Notes: a model not told the origin generated them from the letters alone. A stretch of 64,000 nt of DNA from DATAPD01 sp036265385 (GCA_036265385.1 DATAPD010000015.1:496001-560000); one strand, 5' to 3'. Positions 44,118 through 53,347 are shown, numbered from the stretch's first letter. Translations and numbers: made by a program.

Positions 44118-44606
44118 TCAGCTCCGCACCCGGATGGCAAACAAATCTTGGCCGTATTCGATCGGCTGTCCGTTGCCAACTAACTTCTTGACGATTTCAC
44201 CAGCAACATCCGATTCGATTTCATTCATTAACTTCATCGCTTCCACAATGCACAACACCTGTCCCACTTCAACCATGTCGCCTAGCTTAGAAAACGGAGG
44301 AGCTCCAGGCGAGGGCGCTTCATAAAACGTCCCGACAATTGGCGACTTGACGATATGGAGATTCTCTTCCGGAGGGGGTACAACTGCCGGTTTGGTAGGT
44401 GGCGCAGCTGCAGCTGAAACGGAATCGTTGGCCACCGCTAATGGAGCCGCAGAGGGCATAGCCACGAAGCGCGTTTCCGGAACCGGTGGGTGCGATTCTC
44501 CCGCCCTACGAATCCGGACTTTGACATCGCCACGTTCCAACTCGAACTCAGCGATATCCTTTTCAATCAAGAATTCGATCAGCTCTTTCAGCTCTTTTTG
44601 GTTCAT
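44118..44606 (-). CDS. accB: Acetyl-CoA carboxylase, biotin carboxyl carrier protein
   Basis: A 162-residue BCCP. The biotinyl lysine is Lys125 in VEAMKLMNEIES, the invariant site. A Pro/Ala-rich linker (around residues 60-85) joins an N-terminal helical dimerisation part (MNQKELKELIEFLIEKDIAE, in pieces) to the C-terminal biotinyl domain. It supplies carboxybiotin for fatty acid synthesis. pepP lies 67 bases upstream; the often intervening efp gene is absent here. Confidence 0.96.
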   Translation of the reverse strand: MNQKELKELIEFLIEKDIAEFELERGDVKVRIRRAGESHPPVPETRFVAMPSAAPLAVANDSVSAAAAPPTKPAVVPPPEENLHIVKSPIVGTFYEAPSPGAPPFSKLGDMVEVGQVLCIVEAMKLMNEIESDVAGEIVKKLVGNGQPIEYGQDLFAIRVRS

Positions 44607-44673
44607 CGTCTGGGGTGGGCTCGCCTAATCAACCATGCCGGACTTGGGACTAACAAAGACGTCCAGTTACGGT

Positions 44674-45768
44674 CTAGATCTCAATCAGTTCTTTCGGACC
44701 AGGCGCCAGGATCTGACATCCGGTCTCGGTGACTACGACCATATCCTCGATGCGTACTCCCCACTGTCCGGGAAGATAAGCTCCGGGTTCGATGGTAATG
44801 ACCATACCCGGCTCCAGGACTTTTTGTTGCTGCGCCGCCACGCGCGGGGGTTCGTGAATTTCAATCCCCACACCGTGGCCGGTTGAATGCGTGAAGTATT
44901 GCGCCAACTTACTTCGTTTGAGCAACTTGCGAGCTGCGTGATCAACCTCGTCGCAAGTCACGCCGGGACGCACAGCATCGATTGCCGCAAGCTGCGCCTC
45001 GAGTACTGCTGAATAAAAAGCTCGGGCCGCCCGCGAAGCTCGCCCCACGTGTACAGTCCGTGTGCGATCCGAACAATAACCTCGAAGTATAACACCGAAG
45101 TCACAGACTACGAACCCGTTGCGCGGGAGACGTTGCTGAGATGCGCGTCCGTGAGGAAGGGACGATCGCGGGCCAGACGCGATGATTGTTTCGAAAGACA
45201 TGGCGTCTGCCCCCCGTCGCCTTGCTTCGAATTCCATAGCAGCGGCAACTTCAACCTCCGGAAGCCCAGGCTCGATGGTGCGCAGAGTGACATCGAAGAG
45301 GCTCGCTCCGAGATCCGCAGCTGAGCGCATCACGGACAGTTCAGATTGGTCTTTGAGCATCCGCATCTGCTCGACTAGCGGAAGAACGGTCTTGGGCCGG
45401 AATGTTGAGCTCAGTGCCTGACAGAGACGGGCCTGCTCTGAGACTGACAAATGGTCGCCTTCGATTCCCAGAGTACGGCGACCGCGGGCGAATGATTTGC
45501 GATTGGATCGCAACCACTCGCCGGCGGCGGCGACCGGAGCCAAAGGGACAATCGCGGCTTTGGCGCCCTTTATCTCGGATCTGGCCTGCGTGCGATAGCG
45601 TCCATCCGTGAACAGCACGGCGACATGCTCGGTTACCACTAATGCTGCCGAGCTCCCGGTAAATCCACAGAGGTATCGGACATTGGGAAGGTGAGTGACA
45701 AGCAGCGCATCCAGACGGTGCGTGACAAGATCGGCGCGCAACCGCTTGAGTCGTCCTTGATGATTCAC
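44674..45768 (-). CDS. pepP: Xaa-Pro aminopeptidase-like M24 peptidase
   Basis: A 364-residue creatinase-fold metallopeptidase that removes N-terminal residues preceding proline. Metal ligands are visible: Asp in VCDFGVIL, Asp in YCSDRTRTVHVG, His in HSTGHGVGIEIHEPP, Glu in VITIEPGAYLPG and Glu in GVRIEDMV. The N-terminal non-catalytic domain (residues 1-130) matches the short-form family, so PepP or PepQ is equally likely; the symbol is a best guess. It is first in the pepP-accB-accC order seen in many bacteria. The 184-base gap upstream holds a 7-bp repeat and the pilQ terminator. Confidence 0.88.
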   Translation of the reverse strand: MNHQGRLKRLRADLVTHRLDALLVTHLPNVRYLCGFTGSSAALVVTEHVAVLFTDGRYRTQARSEIKGAKAAIVPLAPVAAAGEWLRSNRKSFARGRRTLGIEGDHLSVSEQARLCQALSSTFRPKTVLPLVEQMRMLKDQSELSVMRSAADLGASLFDVTLRTIEPGLPEVEVAAAMEFEARRRGADAMSFETIIASGPRSSLPHGRASQQRLPRNGFVVCDFGVILRGYCSDRTRTVHVGRASRAARAFYSAVLEAQLAAIDAVRPGVTCDEVDHAARKLLKRSKLAQYFTHSTGHGVGIEIHEPPRVAAQQQKVLEPGMVITIEPGAYLPGQWGVRIEDMVVVTETGCQILAPGPKELIEI

Positions 45769-45794
45769 GGATGGGAGTGTAGCAGGAGAGCTGC

Positions 45795-45838
45795 GGGTGT
45801 TGAGTTACGCGCGGCGAGGTGCGAACTGCGAGTTACGA
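45795..45838. repeat. Heptad-period repeat (GAGTTAC type)
   Basis: Units GGGTGTT, GAGTTAC, GCGCGGC, GAGGTGC, GAACTGC, GAGTTAC from 45795 stay in a 7-bp register. It lies about 50 bases downstream of the pilQ terminator on the transcript side and upstream of pepP. Confidence 0.65.
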
Positions 45839-45885
45839 CAGGACCGCTTTGGTCACTTGGCGCGTGACTGGTAGTACGCAGCGTG

Positions 45886-45929
45886 CACAAAGAAAATCGC
45901 CGGTTCCCTCATGCGAGGCGAACCGGCGA
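45886..45929 (-). terminator. Intrinsic terminator of the pil operon
   Basis: On the minus strand TCGCCGGTTC pairs perfectly with GAACCGGCGA across a 13-base loop and is followed by TTTTCTTTG. It lies 24 bases after the pilQ stop codon and marks the end of pilMNOPQ. Confidence 0.88.
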
Positions 45930-45952
45930 CTTCTTGCTTCAACGTCGGTTGG

Positions 45953-48007
45953 TTATGTCTGAATGATGCGCGGCGTAATGAAGAAGATCAGCTCCTGGTT
46001 AGAGGTGCTGACGCTGCGCCGTTTGAACAAGTTGCCCATGACCGGGATATCACCGAGCAGAGGAACCTGTGAAACGTTAACCGAGTTCTGAGTTTGGATC
46101 ACACCACCGATGACGACTGTGCCACCGTCGGTGACTAAAACCTGCGTGGTCGCCTGTTGCGTGATCAGCGTGGGGTTGCCCTGCACGGTGCGACCGAAGT
46201 CAGGCGTCGTGTTCTCCACGTCCACGTTCAGGAAGATGGTGTTTTCCGACGTGATCTGCGGAGTGACGGTTAGGCGCAGGAACGCATCCACGTAGCTAAC
46301 GGTGGGCGGTCCACCCAACTGTGCCTGTGTAACGATCGGCACGCGCACACCTTGGCGAACCAAAGCCTGGATATTGTTCTGCGTGACGACTCGAGGACGA
46401 GACAGAATCTTCAGAAGCCCGCGCGACTCGGCCATCGTCAGGATGAAGTCGATGCGATAGTTATTTGTAGCATTGATGAGCGACAAACCGCTGGTCGGGC
46501 TCGTAACCGGAAGGTTCGAGAACAGCGGGATTGTGGTGCCACTGCCGCTGGTGATGTAGTTCGGGGACAGGCCACCTTGTTGAATCGGGCTTGCTCCAGC
46601 AGCGCCGCCGATTGCAGCAGGACTGTTACCCCACGCAAGGCCAAGCTGCGTTCCGATGTCGCGAGCGAAGCTGCGAGTAGCAGCCACGACACGGGCTTCG
46701 ATCTCAACTTCCTGGGTCTTGCGATCCAGTTGGTTGATGAGTCGATCCATGTTCGGCATGACGGCCGGGATGTCGGAGATGATCAGAGCATTTGTCCGTT
46801 CATCCGCGATGATATCGCCGCGCTGCGTAAGGAACTTCTTAAGTGTCGGAACAACATCTTTCGAGTGCGCGTAGCTTAAGAAGCGAGTGACAGTCACTTT
46901 CTCAACTGCCAAAGCTTCGGACTCGAGCTGGGCGCGACGGGCATCGGCTTCCTTCTTCAGAGTGTCAATGGTTGCAATGCGCAGGACGTTGCCATCCAGT
47001 TGGCGAGCAAGGCCATTGTTCTTCAGAACGATGTCGAGCGCCTGATCCCACGGTACGTCATCGAGAACGACTGTGAGCGAACCGTGCACGTTGGGATCAA
47101 GAACGACGTTCAAGCCGCTGATCTCGTGAATGAGGCGGAAGAAATCTTTCAGGTCGACGTCTTTCAGGTTCACCGAGATCGGCTCACCCGTGTACTTCGC
47201 ACCTGAGGTCGCGGGATTCTGCGCAAGCTGAGCTTTTTGCTCGGCAGCAAGGTTGACAGCCGGTTGCGACGCGCCGCCCTGGGCCTGTAGCGATGCGCTG
47301 GGCTTCATCGCAACCAGTTCAGAGGCAGGCTTGTCGGCAAACTTTGCGGCGGCTTCCTGAGCCTTCACAACAGGCTCGACTTCCGCTTTCTCGGTTTCGT
47401 TCTTCGGCGCGTAAGAAGGTTCGACGAAGACGAAAGCGGTCGGCGAAGAAGCATCGGACTTCGCTTCGGCGACGGGCGGCTTGCTCTCGGCGGCAGCGAC
47501 CAAGACTGGCTTCGCTGGAGCGCCCGGCGCGGAAGCTGTTACCAGCTTCGCAACAGGAGCTTTCGGGGCCGGCTTGGATTGTGCCTTAGCCGTTTCTGCA
47601 CCCGTATACAGCTTTAAGGTGAACTTGTTGTCTTCGCCGGGAAGCAGTTCGTAGCGGCAGGCTTTGGCCAAGTCCACCACGACACGCGTGTTTGGAGTTT
47701 TTTGGCCATCCATGCCAACGCGGACGCCTTTGATGTTGTCGTCCGTGATCGCGACGTGGCTTTGTGAAGTCGCCATGACCGTATTGGGCAGGTCGACAAT
47801 CACGCGCGCTGGCGATGCCAGCGTGCTCAGCTTCGGCGACACTGCCCCGCGGGCAGTGATTTCGATGCTGATGCTATCGGTGCCACGGGTCACTGCGACC
47901 TTCTGCAGTGCCGCGCGCACAGTGCTCGCGCTCTCGGTCTCAGCCGCTGCGGCAATCAGTGCCAGCACCAGCAGCGGTAGGAAAACACCCAGCAATTGCT
48001 TTCGCAT
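45953..48007 (-). CDS. pilQ: Type IV pilus secretin PilQ
   Basis: A 684-residue outer-membrane secretin through which pili pass. It has a signal peptide (about residues 1-22, LLVLALIAAAAE), an AMIN domain (VTRGTDSISIEITARG region), an Ala/Lys/Pro-rich linker, a secretin/TonB short N-terminal domain (VNLKDVDLKDFFRLIHEIS), NolW-type domain (ALIISDIPAVMPNMDRLI) and the C-terminal secretin pore (RVVTQNNIQALVRQG, VPLLGDIPVMGNLFK). The ATG at 48007 follows GGGGAG by 7 bases, preferred over 48022. It is the last gene of the pil operon. Confidence 0.96.
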   Translation of the reverse strand: MRKQLLGVFLPLLVLALIAAAAETESASTVRAALQKVAVTRGTDSISIEITARGAVSPKLSTLASPARVIVDLPNTVMATSQSHVAITDDNIKGVRVGMDGQKTPNTRVVVDLAKACRYELLPGEDNKFTLKLYTGAETAKAQSKPAPKAPVAKLVTASAPGAPAKPVLVAAAESKPPVAEAKSDASSPTAFVFVEPSYAPKNETEKAEVEPVVKAQEAAAKFADKPASELVAMKPSASLQAQGGASQPAVNLAAEQKAQLAQNPATSGAKYTGEPISVNLKDVDLKDFFRLIHEISGLNVVLDPNVHGSLTVVLDDVPWDQALDIVLKNNGLARQLDGNVLRIATIDTLKKEADARRAQLESEALAVEKVTVTRFLSYAHSKDVVPTLKKFLTQRGDIIADERTNALIISDIPAVMPNMDRLINQLDRKTQEVEIEARVVAATRSFARDIGTQLGLAWGNSPAAIGGAAGASPIQQGGLSPNYITSGSGTTIPLFSNLPVTSPTSGLSLINATNNYRIDFILTMAESRGLLKILSRPRVVTQNNIQALVRQGVRVPIVTQAQLGGPPTVSYVDAFLRLTVTPQITSENTIFLNVDVENTTPDFGRTVQGNPTLITQQATTQVLVTDGGTVVIGGVIQTQNSVNVSQVPLLGDIPVMGNLFKRRSVSTSNQELIFFITPRIIQT

Positions 48008-48094
48008 TTCTATTCTCCCCACGCGAGGCGCTTGCCTGACGCGTGTGTTTCTGGAAACTCTTCCCCATCCCGCGTCGCCGCGGGTCCCGGACTT

Positions 48095-48862
48095 CTACAC
48101 GGCCGGCGTCGTGATTTTCTTCGTTACTTCTCTCGTAAACGACTTGCCAAGCCGATCTTGGTACGTCTCTTTGAAGATGATCGAATCGCCCGTGATTTTC
48201 ACCACGTAGCCGTTGAACACTGGATCGTTTTCCCGGAGGAAATACGCCTTGTTCAACGCGTTCGTCACCACTGCAATAAATCCAGCTTCGCCATGAACTA
48301 CGCCCTTCAGCGCGATCTGCCCGATTTCGAGGCATTTCTTGCCTGTGCTGCATCCCGAACCGCCCGTGTGACCCACGACCGGGCTGAGAAAGGGATCTCG
48401 CTTACCCGTCATGGAATATTTTTTCTCGTCGTTCGCCTGGTCCGAGTTGTCAGACTTTTCTTCCTTTTTGCCGGCACTCTGTTTCTCGCCGCCCTTGGTT
48501 GCCTTAACTTTGGGAGCCGCTTTGACTGGCGGTGCGGATGCCTGCTTCGCGGATGTTTTCGCGGCAGAAGAAGTCTTCGTTTGCGCGGCGACGGATTTGG
48601 AGCCGGTCGACTTGGTCGGCGCGGAAGCCTTCTTCTGGACTGGAGCCGAAGTGCTGGCCACAGGAGTCGATGCAGAAGGAGCTTTGGCGCTTGCCGCGGC
48701 CGAAGGCTTCGGTGCCTGGACGTGGCTCGAGGCGGACGCAGCGTTCGCCTGCTTCGCCGCAGGCGCTTTCGCGTTGCCGGAGCTCTGTCCAGCGCTCGTC
48801 GTCTGAGCGAATGCAGTGGCCGCCGCCAATGTGATTACGAGAATGCCCATTTTCCGATTCAT
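48095..48862 (-). CDS. pilP: Type IV pilus assembly lipoprotein-like PilP
   Basis: A 255-residue periplasmic pilus alignment protein. After a signal peptide (about residues 1-19) comes a long Ala/Ser/Lys/Pro low-complexity linker (about 25-140), then the PilP domain with GKRDPFLSPV and a beta-sandwich (IGQIALKGVVHGEAGFIAVV, NDPVFNGYVVKITGDSIIF). There is no lipobox Cys after the signal peptide, unlike classic PilP. The ATG at 48862 follows GGGGAGGA closely. It connects PilNO to PilQ. It starts 13 bases after the pilO stop codon. Confidence 0.9.
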   Translation of the reverse strand: MNRKMGILVITLAAATAFAQTTSAGQSSGNAKAPAAKQANAASASSHVQAPKPSAAASAKAPSASTPVASTSAPVQKKASAPTKSTGSKSVAAQTKTSSAAKTSAKQASAPPVKAAPKVKATKGGEKQSAGKKEEKSDNSDQANDEKKYSMTGKRDPFLSPVVGHTGGSGCSTGKKCLEIGQIALKGVVHGEAGFIAVVTNALNKAYFLRENDPVFNGYVVKITGDSIIFKETYQDRLGKSFTREVTKKITTPAV

Positions 48863-48875
48863 CGCATCCTCCCCT

Positions 48876-49523
48876 TTACTTCTTGGCGGCAACTTTGGCC
48901 GCATTTCCGCCCGTTGCTGCCGCCGGAGCGGGAGCCGGATCATGACTGAAGAATGTTGTAGCGGTGCAGGTGGCAACGACAGTCTCTCCAGGCGCGTAGT
49001 CGTATTTCTTTTTCGCTTTAGCGTCACCCGGTTTTTTTGTCGTGGATACCAGCAATCCCGAAACGTTTACGATGCGCTCCAGTTTCCCGATTCGATCGAA
49101 AAAGCCGAGCATCGAGTAGTACGGTCCGTCGAGTTCCACATCGAACGGCACTTCGGTAAAGAATTCGCGGTTTGCCACAGGTTTAGCTGTGTATCGGCGA
49201 ATCTCGATTCCCGACTTGCGGGCCTCTCCCGACAACATGCGCATGAAGTTGTCGACTTCTTTCTCGTCAGGCACAATGCGCCGCTCGATTTCGAGTTGCT
49301 GTTTGAGGCTGACCAGTTGGCGTTCGATCTCAGCCAACTTCGGACGGTACGTTTCCAGCTCGGCGTTTTCTCGCAATTTGCTATCGAGCCTGGATTGTGC
49401 CGCCACATTCGCTTCGCGCTGCGTTTTGAAGACGGTGTAGTAGAGGGCTGCTGTCAGCACGGCGAAGCCGGCCAGCAGTGCTGCCCACTGTTTCACTCCC
49501 GTCATTTCCCCGAAATTCGCCAT
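48876..49523 (-). CDS. pilO: Type IV pilus inner-membrane protein PilO
   Basis: A 215-residue bitopic protein: a short cytoplasmic start, one membrane helix (about 11-31, WAALLAGFAVLTAALYYTVF), a coiled coil (LDSKLRENAELETYRPKLAEIERQLVSLK, in heptad pattern) and a ferredoxin-like periplasmic domain (YYSMLGFFDRIGKLERIVNV). It pairs with PilN to form the alignment complex. Spacing to pilN is 18 bases. Confidence 0.93.
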   Translation of the reverse strand: MANFGEMTGVKQWAALLAGFAVLTAALYYTVFKTQREANVAAQSRLDSKLRENAELETYRPKLAEIERQLVSLKQQLEIERRIVPDEKEVDNFMRMLSGEARKSGIEIRRYTAKPVANREFFTEVPFDVELDGPYYSMLGFFDRIGKLERIVNVSGLLVSTTKKPGDAKAKKKYDYAPGETVVATCTATTFFSHDPAPAPAAATGGNAAKVAAKK

Positions 49524-49541
49524 AGTCTTTCGCCTCGTTGC

Positions 49542-50129
49542 CTACGACTTCGCTCTTTCGCAGGTCAGAGTGAACTGAAATGCTTGCATGTCCTTAACCT
49601 GCTCGTCTTGGACTGTCTCTTTGATTTCGATCGTCTTGAAGAAGCCCGTCTTCTGCAGGTTCGTGATCAAGTTCGCCACTGCATCGGAGCTCAGAGCCAT
49701 TCCTTCGATATCCACCGTGTTGCCCTGATCCTTCACGTTGTTAAGCCAAACTGCCTCGGTGTTGTTGACGGTCTGTCCGACCATCGCAAGTAATTCGACC
49801 GGTCCGGTCTGAGCTTTGCGCAGCTGATCGATGACATCGACGCGGCGTTTATAGTTGTCGGCCTGGCGCTGGCGCTCCATATAGCGCGCCTTGACGTCGG
49901 CCAACTCGCGGTTCTTCTGCTCAGCCTGCTGCATCTTGATGGCGATCGACTGCTTCTGCTTGTCAAGCTGGTACCAGTAGCCGCCATTGACGACGCCAGC
50001 TAATACCAGTACGACGAGAATTTTCAGCGTCGGCGAACCTGCTTCGCCGATGTCGACCGAGGGCATCGAAGACATCGATGCCTTCTTGCTTTTCGGTTTG
50101 GGCGCTCCCAGCAGATTGATTCGGATCAT
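49542..50129 (-). CDS. pilN: Type IV pilus inner-membrane protein PilN
   Basis: A 195-residue bitopic protein. Its cytoplasmic peptide MIRINLLGAPKPK carries the INLL motif that docks into PilM. One membrane helix (about residues 33-52, ILVVLVLAGVVNGGYWY) is followed by a coiled coil and a periplasmic domain. The start overlaps the pilM stop by 4 bases (ATGA), typical of tightly coupled pilM-pilN. Confidence 0.94.
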   Translation of the reverse strand: MIRINLLGAPKPKSKKASMSSMPSVDIGEAGSPTLKILVVLVLAGVVNGGYWYQLDKQKQSIAIKMQQAEQKNRELADVKARYMERQRQADNYKRRVDVIDQLRKAQTGPVELLAMVGQTVNNTEAVWLNNVKDQGNTVDIEGMALSSDAVANLITNLQKTGFFKTIEIKETVQDEQVKDMQAFQFTLTCERAKS

Positions 50130-51181
50130 AGGTTTTCAAAACTCCTCAAGGCCAAACCTACGGCTACGGCCAATTGCCCAGCGTTCTGCTCAACCAGGTC
50201 GGCCCCGATTCCATCGGCAGGGGGCGCGATTTTCTGAAACGGATTGAACAGCTCTACTGGCATCGAGAACTCTTGGCGGAGTGCCTCAACCAACCCAGGC
50301 ACTTTCGACGAACCGCCCGCCAGGTAAATCTTCTCGATGTGCTCTCCCGCCGAACTGGCGCGGAAGAAATCAAACGTCTTTTGAATTTCCAGCACGATGA
50401 TCTCGGTCACCTGCTGCAAAATCGGTGTCTTGGCGTCCTCGCTCACTGTGCCAACCTTGCGGCCTAGTTTGAGCGCCTCGGCATCATCGAAGCTCAGATC
50501 CAGTTCCTTCTGGAGCGAGTCCGTGTATTGATGGCCGCCCACGCTGACGTCACGCGGGAAGAGCGGTGTTGTGCCCTTCACGATGTTGATATTCATCACG
50601 CTGGCACCTAGGTTCAAAAGCGCAACCACCTGGCCCGGCGCGGGATCGTAGTTGTACTCGTAGCAGTTCTGGAGCGCCAACGCATCGATGTCCACAATAG
50701 CCGGGGTTTTGCCGGCCATCGAGAGTACGTTGGTGTAGTTCAAAATCTTGTCCTTCTTGACGGCGACAAGGAGCACGTCCATCTGCGGGTTGCCAGCGTC
50801 TTCCGAGAGGATCTGGTAGTCGAGATTCACGTCGCCCAGATCGAACGGAATGTGCTGGGCGGCCTCTTTCTGAATGGTCTCGGCCAGTTCCTGATCGCTC
50901 ATGGAAGGCAGCGATATCTTCTTCACGATCACAGAGTGACCGCTTACCGCCGTGGCCACGCTCTTGGCCTTGATCAGGTTGTCGGTGAAAAGCTTCGAGA
51001 TCGCGCTCGACACGGTGCCGGAGTCGACGATCATCGAATCGACCACGATATCTGGAGCGAGCGGCTCCAATCCGAGGTGAGCGACTTCAATACCGTTGCG
51101 GCCCTTTTTCAACTCCACTGCCTTGATGCTCGAAGAGCCCACATCCAGACCTACAATCGTCTTTGACCCGAATCCAAACAT
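50126..51181 (-). CDS. pilM: Type IV pilus actin-like ATPase PilM
   Basis: A 351-residue FtsA/actin-fold cytoplasmic protein that binds the PilN N-terminus. Motifs: phosphate 1 loop VGLDVGSSSIKAVELKKG, adenosine loop LAGGSSKVPGLVEAL, and VALLNLGASVMNINIV. It nucleates the inner-membrane platform of the pilus. It is preceded by a helix-turn-helix gene 10 bases upstream and starts the pilMNOPQ cluster. Confidence 0.95.
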   Translation of the reverse strand: MFGFGSKTIVGLDVGSSSIKAVELKKGRNGIEVAHLGLEPLAPDIVVDSMIVDSGTVSSAISKLFTDNLIKAKSVATAVSGHSVIVKKISLPSMSDQELAETIQKEAAQHIPFDLGDVNLDYQILSEDAGNPQMDVLLVAVKKDKILNYTNVLSMAGKTPAIVDIDALALQNCYEYNYDPAPGQVVALLNLGASVMNINIVKGTTPLFPRDVSVGGHQYTDSLQKELDLSFDDAEALKLGRKVGTVSEDAKTPILQQVTEIIVLEIQKTFDFFRASSAGEHIEKIYLAGGSSKVPGLVEALRQEFSMPVELFNPFQKIAPPADGIGADLVEQNAGQLAVAVGLALRSFENL

Positions 51182-51191
51182 GTGCCCGCCT

Positions 51192-51428
51192 TTACTGTTG
51201 CCCGGCGGCCTTTACGGCTGCCTTGGGTTTCTTTCGCGTCTTTACTTCCATCTCGTTCGACTTCTCTTCCATCCACTCATCGAGCTTGGACTTCTTGAAA
51301 CGCCAACGATTGCCCAGCTTGAACGCGGGGATTTTTTGTTCACCCACGTACTTGTAAAGCGTGTCGGGACTGACTCCCAGGTACTGCGAAGCCTGGCGAA
51401 TGTTCATGACTTCTCTTGAGTCGGCCAT
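51192..51428 (-). CDS. Excisionase/MerR-type helix-turn-helix DNA-binding protein
   Basis: A 78-residue protein whose first 55 residues form a winged helix-turn-helix of the excisionase (DUF/MerR_17) family: MNIRQASQYLGVSPDTLYKY, then VGEQKIPAFKLGNRWRFKKS and LDEWM. A basic Lys/Ala tail (KTRKKPKAAVKAAG) follows. It lies directly before pilM and is probably a cotranscribed regulator of the pil operon or of another DNA target, not a phage excisionase. The ATG at 51428 is used; the frame begins earlier (51473) with a GTG/ATG choice that is unresolved. Confidence 0.82.
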   Translation of the reverse strand: MADSREVMNIRQASQYLGVSPDTLYKYVGEQKIPAFKLGNRWRFKKSKLDEWMEEKSNEMEVKTRKKPKAAVKAAGQQ

Positions 51429-52024
51429 ATTCGTTGTGCCTTCCACAGACTCACTCCTCTGCTTGCGCCGCACTTCGCGGCGGTTGAGAGGAACTTGGGA
51501 GGAAATTCCTCGCTACGTTTCGCGTTCGAGTGAATTTCAGTGAGCCGAGCATATCTCAAGCCGAAAAAACCCCGGCTCGAAGCGAATCTCCGTGTTTTAT
51601 TGGGTTTTTTGCCGTTTTTCTGGAAACGTAAAAATGGGGAAATGCAATCTACATCTATATATTGTGGTTCAATGGCTTTACATTGCTATACGTTGCGGTA
51701 CTCACACCCAGAGTACGATCGCGCCGCGAGTGAAGTAACTGAAGTACTAGAGACGGTACGGAGGTACTTGAACGAGTGCGAAGTTCAAGCAGGACAAGGA
51801 TTTGGCTCTTCACTTAAAAACCATTACTGAGAGGAGGGAAGCCGGGAACTCAGTGTGGAAAGGGTGTGCGCCACTACACGGACTCCGCTTCAGGCTAGTG
51901 AGGTTGGTCACATCTTTTGAGACATGCTGAACCGTACTCTGAAGAGTTGATTCGTGCTTTTTTGCGAAACCCGCAACGGTGGTGTGAGCTGCCGCGCTCG
52001 AGTCATGTTCAGAAAGGATCTCCC
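51429..52024. other. 596-base gene-free stretch upstream of the pil operon
   Basis: I see no supported gene. A short frame at 51540-51830 (plus) has no family match. The region holds a GAGGAA/TTCCTC dyad near 51499-51511 and an AT-rich part near 51640-51690 (ATCTATATATTG) that could contain promoters for the divergent pil and dehydrogenase genes. Confidence 0.4.
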
Positions 52025-53215
52025 ATGAAACTACTTGTGATTGGCGCCGGGATGATGGGATCGGCGGCGGCCTACGATATGGCCAAACAACTTGAAGTCC
52101 GGTCGGTTACGTTGGCAGACAATGATGTGAAGCGCGCCAAGGATGTGGCTGCGCGAGTGAACCACATCACGGGCGACAAGAAAGTGCGCGCGGTCGCGCT
52201 GGATGCATCGAGCGAAAAGGCCACTGCGAAGCTGATGAAAGGCCACGATGGCGCTCTGTCCGCGGTTCCCTATTTTTTAAACCTGGGACTGGCGCGCGCG
52301 GCGATCGAAGCCCGCTGCCACTTCGCCGATCTGGGCGGAAATAACACAGTAGTTCGTCAAGAACTCGCCCTCGCGGCGAAGGCTGAAAAGCGCGGAGTCG
52401 CGATTGCGCCGGACTGTGGACTGTCGCCGGGAATGGCGTCGATTCTGGGTGGTGAGTTGGTACGACGGCTCGATGGGCGGGCCGACGCTTTAAAGCTCTA
52501 TGTGGGCGGGCTTCCGGAAAAACCGATGCCGCCGTTCCATTATCAACTTGTATTTTCGGTCGAAGGTTTGATCAATGAATACGTCGAGCCAGCAAGGATT
52601 CTGAGAAGTGGCAAACTTACGGTCATTGAGCCGCTCACGGAGCCGGAAGAGTTTCATATGCCGGGGTTCGCTCCGCTCGTTGCGTTTCATACTTCTGGAG
52701 GAACGTCGACGCTGCCGGAAACGTTCGAAGGCCGTGTGGGCGAGTGTTTCGAGAAAACGCTACGCTATCCAGGACATTACGATCTGCTCTGTGAACTCAA
52801 AGAGCTTGGCCTGTTCTCGAGCGAGAAAATGCGAGTCAATGGAACGCACGTTACACCGCGCGCTGTCATGTCGAAAATTTTCGAAGGCAAGTTCGCCAGC
52901 AAGGGACCGGACGTTTGCATCATGCGACTCGAAGCCCATGAATCTGTGAAAGCTCCGGGAGTGCGCGGATTGCTTGGCGGAAAGCTCAAAGGCAGAGTGG
53001 CGAGCTTTACCATGGTCGATCATTACGATCCGAAAAGCGATATGAGCGCCATGATGCGCACGACAGCATTTCCAGCCTCGATTGTGCTGCAGATGCTCGC
53101 GTCAGAGACGATCGAAAAACGCGGCGCTGTCCTTCAGGAACGAGATGTGCCCGCAACGGAATTCCTTGAACAGATGGCGAAGCGAGGAATTCGGATCGAC
53201 TACGCGGTCGAGTAA
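52025..53215 (+). CDS. Saccharopine-dehydrogenase-like / lysine 6-dehydrogenase-like oxidoreductase
   Basis: A 396-residue NAD(P)-dependent enzyme. It begins with a Rossmann site MKLLVIGAGMMGSAAAYDM, then HFADLGGNNTVVRQE and the catalytic-domain stretch PDCGLSPGMASILGGELVRR, characteristic of the saccharopine dehydrogenase/lysine 6-dehydrogenase group that acts on lysine-derived imines or amines. Whether the substrate is lysine or another amino acid is not readable. The ATG at 52025 has AAAGGA upstream; an in-frame extension to 51917 is spurious. A 7-bp repeat array starts 4 bases after the stop. Confidence 0.85.
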   Translation: MKLLVIGAGMMGSAAAYDMAKQLEVRSVTLADNDVKRAKDVAARVNHITGDKKVRAVALDASSEKATAKLMKGHDGALSAVPYFLNLGLARAAIEARCHFADLGGNNTVVRQELALAAKAEKRGVAIAPDCGLSPGMASILGGELVRRLDGRADALKLYVGGLPEKPMPPFHYQLVFSVEGLINEYVEPARILRSGKLTVIEPLTEPEEFHMPGFAPLVAFHTSGGTSTLPETFEGRVGECFEKTLRYPGHYDLLCELKELGLFSSEKMRVNGTHVTPRAVMSKIFEGKFASKGPDVCIMRLEAHESVKAPGVRGLLGGKLKGRVASFTMVDHYDPKSDMSAMMRTTAFPASIVLQMLASETIEKRGAVLQERDVPATEFLEQMAKRGIRIDYAVE

Positions 53216-53219
53216 GAAC

Positions 53220-53261
53220 GATTTCAGATTTCAGATTTGCAATCTGGGATTGTTGATCATG
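53220..53261. repeat. Heptad-period repeat (GATTTCA type)
   Basis: Units GATTTCA, GATTTCA, GATTTGC, AATCTGG, GATTGTT and GATCATG are in strict 7-bp register beginning just behind the dehydrogenase stop codon. Confidence 0.8.
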
Positions 53262-53347
53262 CTTTTCATTGAAGGATCGTTCATTCCATAGCAGTCTCGC
53301 AGGGCCCTCCATTGCGTTAATCTATTCATTCGTTCGTTGGAGGGCTC

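Noticed and set aside
44607..44673. Missing efp between pepP and accB as a possible deletion
   Set aside because: The 67-base gap has no remnant of efp; gene orders without efp are common, so nothing indicates a recent loss.
51540..51830. 96-codon plus-strand frame upstream of the dehydrogenase
   Set aside because: No motif, no ribosome site and irregular composition; it lies in a region with promoter-like AT-rich sequence.
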